Source of the DNA: Companilactobacillus baiquanensis
GTDB taxonomy: Bacteria > Bacillota > Bacilli > Lactobacillales > Lactobacillaceae
Length of the DNA stretch: 64,000 nucleotides
Reading direction: 5' to 3'
Assembly: GCF_003946605.1 (NCBI RefSeq)
Contig: NZ_RHOQ01000002.1
Coordinates: forward strand, 341,242-405,241
Below, piece after piece: positions 1 through 7,705 of the stretch (its first letter is position 1; every line of letters starts with the position of its first letter). The notes below the pieces were generated by a model that did not search any database, was not told the DNA's origin, and worked only from the letters and a program-made list of their open reading frames with translations. The translations under genes and the position numbers were made by a program.

Positions 1-115
1 CCATTCGATTACCAATATTGCTTAAGTTCAGTTCTTGAGGAGGCAATGATTTGATTACGGTAAACATGTTATACTTTTCAACTTCTTGCCTCACTAAAAA
101 TACTTGTTCCAACAT
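1..115 (-). CDS. N-terminal part of an unidentified leftward gene
   Basis: An open frame starts at an ATG (complement of 113-115) behind a GGGAGA ribosome-binding site and runs off the left edge of the window, so only the first 38 residues are visible (starts MLEQVFLVRQEVEKYNMF). I do not recognise the family. It diverges from lysP, and the lysP promoter lies in the gap between them. Confidence 0.55.
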   Translation of the reverse strand, partial: MLEQVFLVRQEVEKYNMFTVIKSLPPQELNLSNIGNRM

Positions 116-169
116 AATCCGATTCTCCCAAATAAAATGAAGTTAAAACACATGAATTTAATAACCTAC

Positions 170-198
170 TTGATACTATGTTAACATTTATTTATAAT
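170..198 (+). promoter_or_regulatory. Promoter of the lysP riboswitch leader
   Basis: TTGATA (170-175), a 17-bp spacer and TATAAT (193-198). The predicted start near 205 coincides with the 5' edge of the lysine riboswitch. Confidence 0.75.
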
Positions 199-204
199 GT
201 TTTG

Positions 205-385
205 TAATCAGATAGAGGTGCATTTTTAATTAGTCACATTTTTCGAGTACATTAGGGTACTTTGACAAAGATGAAAAAGGTAAAAATGCCGAAACGAACT
301 CACCCCTAATGGTGTGTTTTGTTGGGACGTTACTTAATAAGTGGCGGACTGTCGCAGTGAAATGCGTTGAGCTATTGATCATTTG
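205..385 (+). ncRNA. Lysine riboswitch (L-box) aptamer
   Basis: The leader has the lysine riboswitch landmarks in order: GATAGAGGTGC at 211, an arm with GAAAAAGGT and a matching ATGCCGAAA segment, GTTGGGACG, then GGACTGTCGCAG and a closing GAGCTATTGATC that pairs back to the 5' edge. It sits directly upstream of a lysine permease gene and is followed by a strong intrinsic terminator. The inference is that lysine binding promotes termination and shuts down uptake. Confidence 0.85.
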
Positions 386-393
386 GATACGAA

Positions 394-438
394 AGTCCTT
401 ATTGTCAGTAGTTTCTTCTGGTAATAGGGGCTTTTTTT
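394..438 (+). terminator. Riboswitch expression-platform terminator
   Basis: A 15-bp stem (394-408 with 418-432) is followed by a run of T. It lies between the lysine aptamer and the lysP start codon, as expected for transcriptional control by the riboswitch. Confidence 0.85.
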
Positions 439-463
439 GGTCCAAAAAGGGGAAACGAATTAT

Positions 464-1912
464 ATGGAAAACACAGATGTCAACCGGTCGTTGAAGACTC
501 GTCATTTGTCAATGATCGCTTTAGGAGGTTCAATCGGTACTGGATTATTTGTTGCTAGTGGTTCATCTATCTCAACAGCCGGTCCTGGGGGAGCTTTAAT
601 AGCCTATGTGGCTATTGGTATTATGGTTTACTTTTTAATGACTAGTCTTGGCGAAATGGCTACTTATATGCCAGTTTCTGGTTCATTTGCAACATATGCT
701 ACAAAATTTATCGATCCAGCTATGGGTTTTGCTTTAGGCTGGAATTATTGGTTTAACTGGGCTATTACTTTGGCGGTTGACCTTTCAACAATTTCATTGG
801 TTATCAAGTATTGGTTCCCAAGCTGGTCTTCTTGGAAAATCAGTTTGACGTTCTTAGTTGTTTTATTGGTGATCAATTTAATATCTGTTGGTTCATTTGG
901 TGAAACTGAATATTGGTTATCATCAATTAAAGTTACTGCTGTTATTGTCTTCTTGATCGTTGGTGCTTTAACGATTTTTGGTATTTTAGGTCAAAATGGT
1001 GCAGTTGGTTTATCAAATTATACTTATAAAAAAGCTCCAATCGTTGGTGGGATACCGGCAGTATTGAGCGTTTTCGTTGTTGCTGGTTTCTCATTCCAGG
1101 GTACTGAATTGATCGGTATTACAGCTGGTGAATCAGCTACACCTGAAAAGAGTATTCCAAAGGCTATCAAGCAAGTTTTCTGGAGAATTCTTTTATTCTA
1201 CATTTTATCTATCGCTGTTATTGGTGCTTTGATCCCTTATACAAGTCCTAACTTGTTAGGTTCAGAGGCTGGTGATATTGCTATCAGTCCATTTACTATC
1301 GTCTTCAAACGTGTTGGTATTCCACTTGCTGCCGGTATTATGAATGCTGTTATCTTAACGTCAGTTATTTCTGCTGCAAATTCCGGTTTGTATGCTGCCA
1401 GTCGTATGCTTTGGTCAATGAGTAAACAAGGTATGGCACCAAAGACTTTTGAGAGAACAAATAATCATGGTGTGCCAGTATTTTCATTATTATTGACTGC
1501 TCTTGTTGGTGGTGCAGCATTATTTACTAGTTTATACGGTGACTCTTTCTATGAATTACTAGTGGCTGCTAGTGGTTTGACAGGATTTATCGCTTGGCTA
1601 GGAATTGCCTTTTCACATTATAGATTTAGAAGAGCTTATCTAAATAAAGGATATAGCTTAGACGATTTGAAATATAAAGCTAAATGGTTCCCATTTGGAC
1701 CCATTTTGGCGATCGTATTAGGAATTATCATTATTATTGGTCAAGATATTAGATCTCTAGTCAACTTCAATATGGGACGTCTGTTGATCAGTTACAGTGG
1801 TCTAATCATTCTCTTTATCTGCTGGTTATATTACAAGCTAAGATATAAGACTAAATTTGTTAAACTTGACGATATTGATGTCGCTGAAACAAAAAAGAAT
1901 CATCACTTTTAA
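464..1912 (+). CDS. lysP: Lysine-specific permease (APC family)
   Basis: A 482-residue integral membrane amino acid permease of the APC superfamily with about 12 hydrophobic segments. The N-terminus carries the family signature (HLSMIALGGSIGTGLFVASG), followed by GEMATYMPVSGSFATYA and FALGWNYWFNWA, which closely match the enterobacterial LysP pattern. The start is ATG 464, with AAGGGG 10 bases upstream; a TTG at 437 in frame lies inside the terminator hairpin and is unlikely. It should import lysine with protons. Control by the lysine riboswitch upstream strongly supports the substrate. The gene appears to be monocistronic. Confidence 0.9.
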   Translation: MENTDVNRSLKTRHLSMIALGGSIGTGLFVASGSSISTAGPGGALIAYVAIGIMVYFLMTSLGEMATYMPVSGSFATYATKFIDPAMGFALGWNYWFNWAITLAVDLSTISLVIKYWFPSWSSWKISLTFLVVLLVINLISVGSFGETEYWLSSIKVTAVIVFLIVGALTIFGILGQNGAVGLSNYTYKKAPIVGGIPAVLSVFVVAGFSFQGTELIGITAGESATPEKSIPKAIKQVFWRILLFYILSIAVIGALIPYTSPNLLGSEAGDIAISPFTIVFKRVGIPLAAGIMNAVILTSVISAANSGLYAASRMLWSMSKQGMAPKTFERTNNHGVPVFSLLLTALVGGAALFTSLYGDSFYELLVAASGLTGFIAWLGIAFSHYRFRRAYLNKGYSLDDLKYKAKWFPFGPILAIVLGIIIIIGQDIRSLVNFNMGRLLISYSGLIILFICWLYYKLRYKTKFVKLDDIDVAETKKNHHF

Positions 1913-1922
1913 AATCTAAGAG

Positions 1923-1944
1923 TTGAAAATAAAATTATTTTCAA
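1923..1944 (+). terminator. Weak hairpin after lysP
   Basis: Inverted repeat TTGAAAATA/TATTTTCAA with a short loop, just after the lysP stop. There is no clean T-tract, so it is only a possible terminator or 3'-end stabiliser. Confidence 0.35.
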
Positions 1945-1973
1945 TTATGATATATTTAAATATTAAAGCTAAT

Positions 1974-2173
1974 AGGATACCTACTCATGAATCTTTCAGA
2001 GAAACGATGGTTGGTGTGAATCGTTAAGATTTCTATTCCAGTATCCTGGTGGCGGGTAATTCCGTCCGGATTGATCCGATAAAATCTGAAAGTGCAACGT
2101 GAAAACGTTGAAACTGGGTGGTACCGCGAATGGTCGATTCGTCCCTTTATAGGGATGATTCGGCCATTTTTTT
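1974..2173 (+). ncRNA. T-box leader of serS (serine)
   Basis: The stem I base AGGATAC (1974-1980) pairs with GTATCCT (2041-2047). Immediately before the latter is TCC-A (2037-2040), the expected position of a serine specifier codon. The distal stem I motif GGTGTGAATCG is present. The T-box sequence with GGGTGGTACCGCG is at 2115-2127, followed by a terminator stem (about 2129-2167) and T-run. Uncharged tRNA-Ser would stabilise the antiterminator and allow serS transcription. This is established biology of the T-box class; the specifier call is my reading. Confidence 0.92.
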
Positions 2174-2187
2174 GTAGGAGGAAAAAT

Positions 2188-3477
2188 ATGTTAGATATTA
2201 AGTTGATCAGACAAAACCCAGAATGGGCCAAAGAAAAGTTAGCTGCTCGTAGTATTCCTAATGAGGAAGTTGATGAGTTGTTAGACTTAGATAAGAACCG
2301 TCGTGATTTATTAGTACAAACAGAAACTTTGAAGGAAAAACGTAATACTGTTTCTCAAAGTATTGCTCAAAAGAAACGTAACAAGGAAAATGCCGATCAA
2401 GAAATTGCCGACATGCAACAAGTTGGTGCTGATATTAAATCATTAGATGCACAACTTGAAGAAGTCGATAAGAAAATGAGATACATTTTAGTTCGTCTCC
2501 CTAATTTCCCAGATGATTCAGTTCCAGTTGGACCTGATGAAAGTTACAACAAGGAAATTCGTAAATGGGGTAAAATTCCAGAAGAAGGATTCAAACCAAG
2601 ACATCACTGGGATATTGGTGAAGACTTAGGAATCCTTGATTTTGACCAAGCTGCTAAAGTTTCAGGTAGCCGTTTTGTTTACTACATTGGTATGGGTGCT
2701 AGATTGGAACGTGCTGTTTATAATTTTATGCTCGACCAACATCACGAAGAAGGCTATACAGAAGTTATTCCTCCATACTTGGTAAATAACGAAGCAATGT
2801 TTGGTACAAGTCAATTCCCTAAATTTACAGAAGATGTTTATACAGTTATGGTTGATGAAAATCCGCTAACATTGATCCCAACTGCTGAAGTACCATTAAC
2901 AAACTATTTCGCTGGCAAGATCATTGATGGTAAGGAATTACCTGAAAAGGTTACAGCCTTGTCACCAAGTTTCCGTTCAGAAGCAGGTAGTGCCGGACGT
3001 GATACTCGTGGATTGATCAGAATGCACCAATTTAATAAGGTTGAAATGGTTAAAGTTACTGACCAAGAAAGTTCATTTGATGAATTGGAAAGCATGACAG
3101 CTAATGCCGAAAATATTCTTAAGAAATTGAACCTTCCATATCATGTGATCGTCCTTTCAAGTGGTGATGCAAGTTTCAGTTCAACTAAGACTTATGACCT
3201 TGAAGTTTGGTTACCAGCACAAGATAAGTATCGTGAAGTTTCAAGTTGCTCAAACTGTCTTGATTTCCAAGCTCGTCGTGCCCAAATTCGTTACCGTGAT
3301 GAAAATGGTAAGACAAAATTAGCTCACACATTAAACGGATCAGGTTTAGCATGTGGTAGAACAGTTGCCGCCATTTTGGAGAATTACCAAAACGAAGACG
3401 GTTCAGTTACAATTCCTGATGTTTTAGTACCATATATGGGTGGAGTTACTAAAATTACTAAGGAAAATGCCAAATAG
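2188..3477 (+). CDS. serS: Seryl-tRNA synthetase
   Basis: A 429-residue class II aminoacyl-tRNA synthetase that charges tRNA-Ser with serine in the cytoplasm. The N-terminal two-helix coiled coil (about residues 30-100) follows [18 protein letters not shown]. The catalytic core shows motif 2 ([21 protein letters not shown]) and motif 3 ([19 protein letters not shown] near the C-terminus). Length is normal for the family. The start is ATG 2188 behind TAGGAGG; an upstream in-frame start at 2092 would lie inside the T-box leader and is rejected. Regulated by the T-box. Confidence 0.96.
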   Translation: MLDIKLIRQNPEWAKEKLAARSIPNEEVDELLDLDKNRRDLLVQTETLKEKRNTVSQSIAQKKRNKENADQEIADMQQVGADIKSLDAQLEEVDKKMRYILVRLPNFPDDSVPVGPDESYNKEIRKWGKIPEEGFKPRHHWDIGEDLGILDFDQAAKVSGSRFVYYIGMGARLERAVYNFMLDQHHEEGYTEVIPPYLVNNEAMFGTSQFPKFTEDVYTVMVDENPLTLIPTAEVPLTNYFAGKIIDGKELPEKVTALSPSFRSEAGSAGRDTRGLIRMHQFNKVEMVKVTDQESSFDELESMTANAENILKKLNLPYHVIVLSSGDASFSSTKTYDLEVWLPAQDKYREVSSCSNCLDFQARRAQIRYRDENGKTKLAHTLNGSGLACGRTVAAILENYQNEDGSVTIPDVLVPYMGGVTKITKENAK

Positions 3478-3480
3478 ATA

Positions 3481-3509
3481 TTGACCTTTATTTGACAGAT
3501 TGATAAAAT
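3481..3509 (+). promoter_or_regulatory. Promoter for the tRNA-Asn/tRNA-Thr cluster
   Basis: TTGACC (3481-3486), a 17-bp spacer and TAAAAT (3504-3509) with an extended TGA just before the -10. It begins three bases after the serS stop codon. Confidence 0.6.
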
Positions 3510-3542
3510 TTAATAGTTGTTGAAAAACAATTATTGAATTAT

Positions 3543-3615
3543 TCCGGATTAGCTCAGTTGGTAGAGCATCTGACTGTTAATCAGGGTGTCGTCAGTTCGA
3601 GTCTGACATCCGGAG
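3543..3615 (+). tRNA. tRNA-Asn (anticodon GUU)
   Basis: A 73-nt cloverleaf. Acceptor TCCGGAT pairs with ATCCGGA, discriminator G, D-arm AGCTCAGTTGGTAGAGC, anticodon loop CTGTTAA and T-loop GTTCGAGTC. CCA is not encoded. Confidence 0.97.
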
Positions 3616-3645
3616 TATAAAAACTTAGGATCTGCCTAGGTGATA

Positions 3646-3679
3646 AGATTACATCTAGTAGGTGTAGTCTTTTTATTTT
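3646..3679 (+). terminator. Terminator-like hairpin between the two tRNAs
   Basis: AGATTACATC (3646-3655) pairs over 10 bp with GGTGTAGTCT (3661-3670), then TTTTATTTT. The T-tract ends exactly at the first base of tRNA-Thr, which leaves no room for a separate promoter. Confidence 0.7.
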
Positions 3680-3752
3680 GCCAGTTTAGCTCAGTTGGTA
3701 GAGCATCGGTATCGTAAACCGGCGGTCACAGGTTCAAATCCTGCAACTGGCA
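3680..3752 (+). tRNA. tRNA-Thr (anticodon CGU), prophage target
   Basis: A 73-nt cloverleaf. Acceptor GCCAGTT pairs with AACTGGC, discriminator A, D-arm AGCTCAGTTGGTAGAGC, anticodon loop ATCGTAA, T-loop GTTCAAATC. The last 17 bases plus one belong to the attL core, so integration keeps the tRNA intact because the phage supplies the same 3' end. Confidence 0.97.
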
Positions 3753-3753
3753 T
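3736..3753 (+). other. attL core (18 bp)
   Basis: AAATCCTGCAACTGGCAT covers the 3' end of tRNA-Thr. It is repeated exactly at 47048-47065. The integrase gene lies about 200 bp inside this end, the usual arrangement. Confidence 0.93.
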
Positions 3754-3791
3754 TTTTAAGACCGGATAGAACAGAGGTTCGCAAATTATGA

Positions 3792-3829
3792 AATAGGAAA
3801 GCTGATATATAGGCTTCCCTATTTTTTTG
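3792..3829 (+). terminator. Phage-supplied terminator after tRNA-Thr
   Basis: AATAGGAAAGC (3792-3802) pairs, with one mismatch, with GCTTCCCTATT (3813-3823), followed by a run of T. It sits just inside the prophage and replaces the original tRNA-Thr terminator, which is now at 47151. Confidence 0.75.
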
Positions 3830-3862
3830 TTTCTATATCAAACGGATGGGGTAGGAAAGTCC

Positions 3863-3942
3863 TTTGCACAAAATTTTGCACTTTAGTTAAAAGACAATTT
3901 GAAAATAAAAAAAGTGCAAAAAATTTGCACAACGTTTTGCAC
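3863..3942. repeat. Cluster of five TTTGCAC sites, candidate integrase arm sites
   Basis: TTTGCAC or its complement occurs at 3863, 3875, 3914 (inverted), 3924 and 3936, within 80 bp of attL. A sixth copy is at 46995-47001, about 46 bp from the attR core. Short repeats flanking the core on both prophage ends are what arm-type sites of a tyrosine integrase look like; binding is an inference. Confidence 0.5.
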
Positions 3943-3944
3943 TT
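3904..3944 (-). terminator. Terminator of the integrase gene
   Basis: On the minus strand AAGTGCAAAA pairs with TTTTGCACTT, followed by a long T-run (A-run at 3902-3911 on the plus strand). It lies directly after the integrase stop and overlaps the TTTGCAC repeats. Confidence 0.7.
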
Positions 3945-3949
3945 GAGTG

Positions 3950-5065
3950 CTAAAAATCATCTAGTAAGCCTTCTAGGCGGGCGTCTTCGTCCTGCTGAAC
4001 GGCACGCATGATGTGGGCATAGATTCTTAACGTTACTTGTGGGTTGGCATGACCAACTCGCTGAGAAACATACAGTAGACTGAAATTATGGGCAAACAAG
4101 TAAGATACGTGCGTATGTCTTAACCCGTGAGGTGTTATTACATCTTTTACGCCTGCCTCCTTAAGAAGATCTTTCAACATATCGCTTACGGCTTTATTAC
4201 TAGGGTTTTCTCTTTTTTTATTTCTAAATACAAAATCGTTATCGTTCGTTATCCCTTTAGCTTTGTAATAATTTTCTTGGTTAGTTTTATGCTTTTTTAA
4301 AAGATCCATAGTTTTAGGATTTATAGCGATTGTTCTAGTTGAAGTCGGGTTTTTTGTTTCCTTAATCGTGTTTCCTCCGGAGGGTATCGCGTGTTTGATC
4401 GTTACAGTATTATTTTCAAAATGAACATTATTCCAACTCAATGCGTGAGCCTCCTCAAATCTAGCACCAGAATTACCAATAAATATTATTTCAAGAGCTG
4501 ATGTATTAGACAGGTCATATCTTAATTCAGCTTGATGTAGCAATTTAGCAAAATCATCTAGCTGCAAATATTTATCTTCCGCATTAACGGCTGCCACTCC
4601 AAACACTAATTTTACGTTCCTAGTGAAGTTTCGGCGCATGATACCTTCGTCTATCGCCTCGTCACACATTGCCTTCACATACGAATTTAGGCGGCTAACG
4701 GTAGATTTTGATCGCTTTGCACCGTATTTATTAATAAATTCTTGATATTCACTTTTTGAAACATCTATAAGTCTTTCATCGCCAAAATATTCCTTTAATT
4801 TTTTCCCATAATTCTCATACCGTTTCATACCACCCTGGTTAACGCCAGGAAGGCGGTAAAGTTCAGTCCATTTAGTATAGTAATCTGTAAATGATATGTT
4901 GATCTTACTAAAGTCCATTTGCTTTTTATCTAACTGCATTTCTCTTTCAAAATCTATCGCAGCTGACTTACGATCAAAAGTATTACTTTTAGTATGATAC
5001 TTCCCGTGATTATCCTTATACGAAATTCTAGCTTCCCATTTTCCATTCCTTTTATTAACCGACAT
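3950..5065 (-). CDS. int: Phage tyrosine integrase
   Basis: A 371-residue tyrosine recombinase that catalyses integration and excision at the tRNA-Thr att site. The N-terminus (about 1-50) looks like an AP2-type arm-binding domain, then a SAM-like core-binding domain (about 55-150), then the catalytic domain. Visible catalytic residues are R202 (GNSGAR), a lysine near 238 (ETKNP), H313 and R316 (HGLRH), H339 (VGHAN) and nucleophile Y349 (IYAH). Length is typical of Lactobacillus and Staphylococcus phage integrases. It is transcribed away from the other lysogeny genes and ends next to attL. No clear ribosome-binding site precedes the ATG. Confidence 0.96.
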   Translation of the reverse strand: MSVNKRNGKWEARISYKDNHGKYHTKSNTFDRKSAAIDFEREMQLDKKQMDFSKINISFTDYYTKWTELYRLPGVNQGGMKRYENYGKKLKEYFGDERLIDVSKSEYQEFINKYGAKRSKSTVSRLNSYVKAMCDEAIDEGIMRRNFTRNVKLVFGVAAVNAEDKYLQLDDFAKLLHQAELRYDLSNTSALEIIFIGNSGARFEEAHALSWNNVHFENNTVTIKHAIPSGGNTIKETKNPTSTRTIAINPKTMDLLKKHKTNQENYYKAKGITNDNDFVFRNKKRENPSNKAVSDMLKDLLKEAGVKDVITPHGLRHTHVSYLFAHNFSLLYVSQRVGHANPQVTLRIYAHIMRAVQQDEDARLEGLLDDF

Positions 5066-5193
5066 TTATCAATTTCTCACTTTCATAAACTAAACTTCGG
5101 TTTAGTTCTATTTTTTTGCCGTTTTTTCAACAGAAAATTTACAAATCAAGGGGGTTTAATTAACTAATAGGGGCACGTATGTTCTTTTGACGA

Positions 5194-5220
5194 TAAAAAT
5201 AAAAAGCCAATTAAGGCTTA
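5194..5220 (-). terminator. Terminator after the DUF4352-like gene
   Basis: On the minus strand AAGCC and GGCTT pair around a short AT loop, followed by TTTTTATTTTTA. It is a few bases beyond the stop codon of the leftward gene at 5225. Confidence 0.6.
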
Positions 5221-5224
5221 ATAT

Positions 5225-5935
5225 TTAATTTGCTAGATTAACCGTTATGTCATAAGTTTTATAAGCACTATCGTCCTCGACATCATCGGTATCATAATTA
5301 GCGTCCCATTTTAATCTGATGTTCTTGATGTCCTTGGGATTATTTAGTGTTGTTAAAGTATATAGAACATTACCTGATTTTTTTGCATTTTTAGCTATGT
5401 CACCGTCAAAATCATCACTAGAATACATATTTGCGTCCACTTGTTGGCCATCACTTGTAACCAGTGTTCCTTGGCTAGGGTAAAAATTAATATCCCTAGA
5501 GGCTTCGACGTTAAAATGAACAAGTATAATTCCCTTATAAACGTGGTTATCTTCTTCTTTATCTTTAAATGGTTTAATTTTGGCAACCTTTACGCGATCA
5601 ATATTGACCTTAGTTCCGGCCCATGATTCGTCGTTATATTTAGGATTGTAACTTATTTCCTTAAGCACGGTAGCTTCATCATTATCGAGTTCTATTGTTT
5701 TACTATTATTCTTTGCCGTATTTGAATCGTCAGTATCTTTACTTGTATTAGTTGTTTTTGCGTCTTTAACATCAGAACTATCCGAGCTATCGTTACCAGA
5801 TCCGCCGATCATTGCCGGTACAATAAAAATAAGAACGATAGCGACGATTAACCAGAACCACCATTTTTTATAAAACGGCTTTTTCTCTTTAACGGAGTAT
5901 TCCTTTCCGTCTTTCCCCACTATTTTTTTAGACAT
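5225..5935 (-). CDS. Membrane-anchored DUF4352-like protein of the lysogeny module
   Basis: 236 residues. A short charged cytoplasmic segment is followed by one transmembrane helix (about 24-46, WWFWLIVAIVLIFIVPAMIG), a Ser/Asp/Asn/Thr-rich linker (about 48-78) and an extracellular beta-rich domain resembling the DUF4352/telokin-like fold. It lies between the integrase and the ImmA/CI genes, the place where temperate phages of Gram-positive hosts often carry superinfection-exclusion or lysogenic-conversion genes. That role is an inference from position and topology. The start has a clear AGGGGGT ribosome-binding site upstream. Confidence 0.65.
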   Translation of the reverse strand: MSKKIVGKDGKEYSVKEKKPFYKKWWFWLIVAIVLIFIVPAMIGGSGNDSSDSSDVKDAKTTNTSKDTDDSNTAKNNSKTIELDNDEATVLKEISYNPKYNDESWAGTKVNIDRVKVAKIKPFKDKEEDNHVYKGIILVHFNVEASRDINFYPSQGTLVTSDGQQVDANMYSSDDFDGDIAKNAKKSGNVLYTLTTLNNPKDIKNIRLKWDANYDTDDVEDDSAYKTYDITVNLAN

Positions 5936-5988
5936 AATAAACCCCCTAAATTTTCAGCTTTTAAAGTCGTCAGTTTCTGGACGTAATA

Positions 5989-6447
5989 TTACCTAATTTT
6001 TTTCATGTTGAAGCCACCGTTTAAATTGAAGCAATATCCTTTATAATCAAATTTTTCTCCGTATTTAAGGCGATAAGCGTCAATAGCCTTCCAAATGTAA
6101 GAGACGCTACACTCGAAAAAGTCCGCAAGTTCCCAAGGAGTTTTTATCTCGTTTTTATAGCAAGCTATTAGACTATCTAGGTCAACAAGTAGCATATAAC
6201 CGTACCTACGCGCCTGTAATTCTTGTCTTCTTTCATTTAAACCGTCTTGACCGGAAATGTCCCCAACGGTTGTTTCGTAATGTCCAATTTCTTCTGCGAC
6301 ATCTTGGAGATTTTGTTGATAAGATCTATTTTCATTAATGTAAACGTGGTCGTTATATATAGTCGCTCCTTGGAAGTCTGCCATACGTCCCGTATAAACA
6401 AATTTTAATTCAGAATATTTACTCATTAAATATTCAAGTCTATTCAT
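5989..6447 (-). CDS. ImmA/IrrE-like metallopeptidase, degenerate zinc motif
   Basis: 152 residues. It resembles the ImmA/IrrE family, in which such proteases cleave the CI-like repressor during induction. The expected HExxH appears as VAEEIGHYETT, with the first histidine replaced and the E-x-GH part kept; the downstream RRQELQARR segment could supply a third ligand. Many Lactobacillus phage homologues show the same EEIGH form, so loss of activity cannot be assumed. The gene follows the repressor gene with a 12-base gap, consistent with a repressor/antirepressor-protease operon. Confidence 0.65.
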   Translation of the reverse strand: MNRLEYLMSKYSELKFVYTGRMADFQGATIYNDHVYINENRSYQQNLQDVAEEIGHYETTVGDISGQDGLNERRQELQARRYGYMLLVDLDSLIACYKNEIKTPWELADFFECSVSYIWKAIDAYRLKYGEKFDYKGYCFNLNGGFNMKKIR

Positions 6448-6459
6448 TAAACATCAGTC

Positions 6460-6774
6460 CTAATTTTCTTCATTTTGATCTCTAAGAAACTTTATAAAGT
6501 TTTTTACTTGTTTTTTTTGATCGTCTGATAGGTCTTTATAATTGATATCCAAATGGTTTGCTAGCAATTCGGGTTCTTCATTATTACCCAGTAAATAGTC
6601 AGTCGATACTTTAAAATATTTAGATAATTTTTTTAAATCGTCATTGCTTACATTTCTTCTATTGGATTCCCACATCGCGACTGTACTTTGACTAACATGA
6701 AGTATATCCGCCAGTTGTGGTTGTGATAAATTTTTACGCACTCGCAGTTTAGCTATTCTTTGTCCGGTGGTCAT
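6460..6774 (-). CDS. CI-like phage repressor (XRE family)
   Basis: 104 residues. The N-terminal helix-turn-helix spans about 5-60 (LSQPQLADILHVSQSTVAMWE is the HTH core), then a short acidic tail. No peptidase (LexA-type) C-terminal domain is present, so SOS self-cleavage is unlikely; the adjacent ImmA-like gene may do the job. It is divergent from cro, with palindromic operators between them. It should keep the prophage silent by binding the TATCACAT-type sites at 6799, 6881 and 7102. Confidence 0.85.
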   Translation of the reverse strand: MTTGQRIAKLRVRKNLSQPQLADILHVSQSTVAMWESNRRNVSNDDLKKLSKYFKVSTDYLLGNNEEPELLANHLDINYKDLSDDQKKQVKNFIKFLRDQNEEN

Positions 6775-6798
6775 AGGATTCAGCTCCTTTAGTAATAA

Positions 6799-6819
6799 AC
6801 TATCACATTATGTGATAGT
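6799..6819. promoter_or_regulatory. Operator O1, 21-bp palindrome
   Basis: ACTATCACAT-T-ATGTGATAGT is a near-perfect palindrome about 25 bp upstream of the repressor start codon. The half-site TATCACAT recurs at 6883, and a variant at 7102. Confidence 0.75.
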
Positions 6820-6853
6820 TAGGGTAAAAAATAGGATAATATTACAAATAGTG

Positions 6854-6899
6854 TTTACAATTACAATTAGTAATAGTATAGTTATCACATAAAGTAATA
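6854..6899 (+). promoter_or_regulatory. Rightward early promoter with overlapping operator O2
   Basis: TTTACA (6854-6859), a 17-bp spacer and TATAGT (6877-6882). The sequence TTATCACATAAAGTAATA (6882-6899) begins at the -10 and covers the start site; its left half matches O1 exactly. A repressor there would block cro transcription. Confidence 0.7.
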
Positions 6900-6912
6900 A
6901 GGAGGTGATTTG

Positions 6913-7134
6913 ATGAATAAATTAAAAGAGTATAGGAATATTTTGGGGGAAACACAGCAAGAATCAGCGGAACGCCTTAATATATCTATCTCTAAGTATC
7001 AAAAGGCGGAGCAAGGAATCCAAGGTGTGTCAGATTCACTTAAAATTAAAATGGCAAATCACTTTAATACCAGCGTGGGGGTTCTTTTTTTTGGAGAAAA
7101 CATCACATATAGTGATAAGAAAGTGACTAATTAA
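6913..7134 (+). CDS. Cro-like regulator (XRE family)
   Basis: 73 residues, almost entirely one helix-turn-helix domain (GETQQESAERLNISISKYQKAEQG, about 11-35). The start is ATG 6913, six bases after GGAGGTG; a TTG three bases earlier is less likely. First gene of the rightward early operon and divergent from the repressor. Its 3' end contains a third operator-like palindrome (7102-7116). The expected role is to repress the repressor promoter during lytic growth. Confidence 0.8.
   Translation: MNKLKEYRNILGETQQESAERLNISISKYQKAEQGIQGVSDSLKIKMANHFNTSVGVLFFGENITYSDKKVTN
7102..7116. promoter_or_regulatory. Operator-like palindrome O3 inside cro
   Basis: ATCACATATAGTGAT shares the ATCACAT/ATGTGAT half-site design of O1 and O2 but lies in the last codons of cro. 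Confidence 0.5.
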
Positions 7135-7207
7135 AATACACTTAAATTGTATTAACTATTAGGTTTATGACTCTACCAAAAAAGTGCAACTAAAAGGAGG
7201 TGATTAC

Positions 7208-7705
7208 ATGAATGATGTAAACATATTTCAAGAGTTTCTTAATTTGGAGATCAGGTCAAATATAAAAGATCCAGATATTGCGGCGGCTACCGGAGTTACA
7301 GCGGCAGCAGTTGGTAAGTGGATGAAAAAGCGAAAGGTCAAAGACGAATACCTTTGGCCAATAGCTGACAGTTTAGGAGATAACAGATTTAAGTTAGCAG
7401 TTTTCTGTTACCAAAATAATCTTCCAACGATAATGTTGGAACTTACTAGTAGGTATAGAAATGATGATCTATCCATGGTAGTCGGAAGTCAGACAGAAGA
7501 TATGGACAGCGACGAGGCTTTAGAAAAGCTAAAAGTTGAGTTGAGTAAGCCTAACCCGGATATACGTATTATTGAACCCCGCTTAATAGAAATGCTTGAG
7601 ACAGGCATACAAATGACTTTAGCGACATTCAATATTGCTAAAGATTACGGCGTACCTATTCAAAAAGCCTTGATAGAAAGGAGTTATCATCATGCAAGAA
7701 GCTAA
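7208..7705 (+). CDS. Early regulator-like protein with N-terminal HTH
   Basis: 165 residues from ATG 7208, which follows AAAGGAGGTGATTAC; earlier in-frame starts lie upstream of this ribosome-binding site. Residues about 20-45 (DPDIAAATGVTAAAVGKWMKKR) look like a helix-turn-helix that reads DNA or pairs with another regulator; the rest is helical with no family I recognise. It overlaps the next gene by 14 bases, so the two are translated together. A role in early gene control is an inference from the HTH and position. Confidence 0.6.
   Translation: MNDVNIFQEFLNLEIRSNIKDPDIAAATGVTAAAVGKWMKKRKVKDEYLWPIADSLGDNRFKLAVFCYQNNLPTIMLELTSRYRNDDLSMVVGSQTEDMDSDEALEKLKVELSKPNPDIRIIEPRLIEMLETGIQMTLATFNIAKDYGVPIQKALIERSYHHARS

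Noticed and set aside
2092..2187. An upstream start for serS at 2092
   Set aside because: It lies within the T-box antiterminator and terminator; ATG 2188 has a strong ribosome-binding site and matches the normal SerRS N-terminus.
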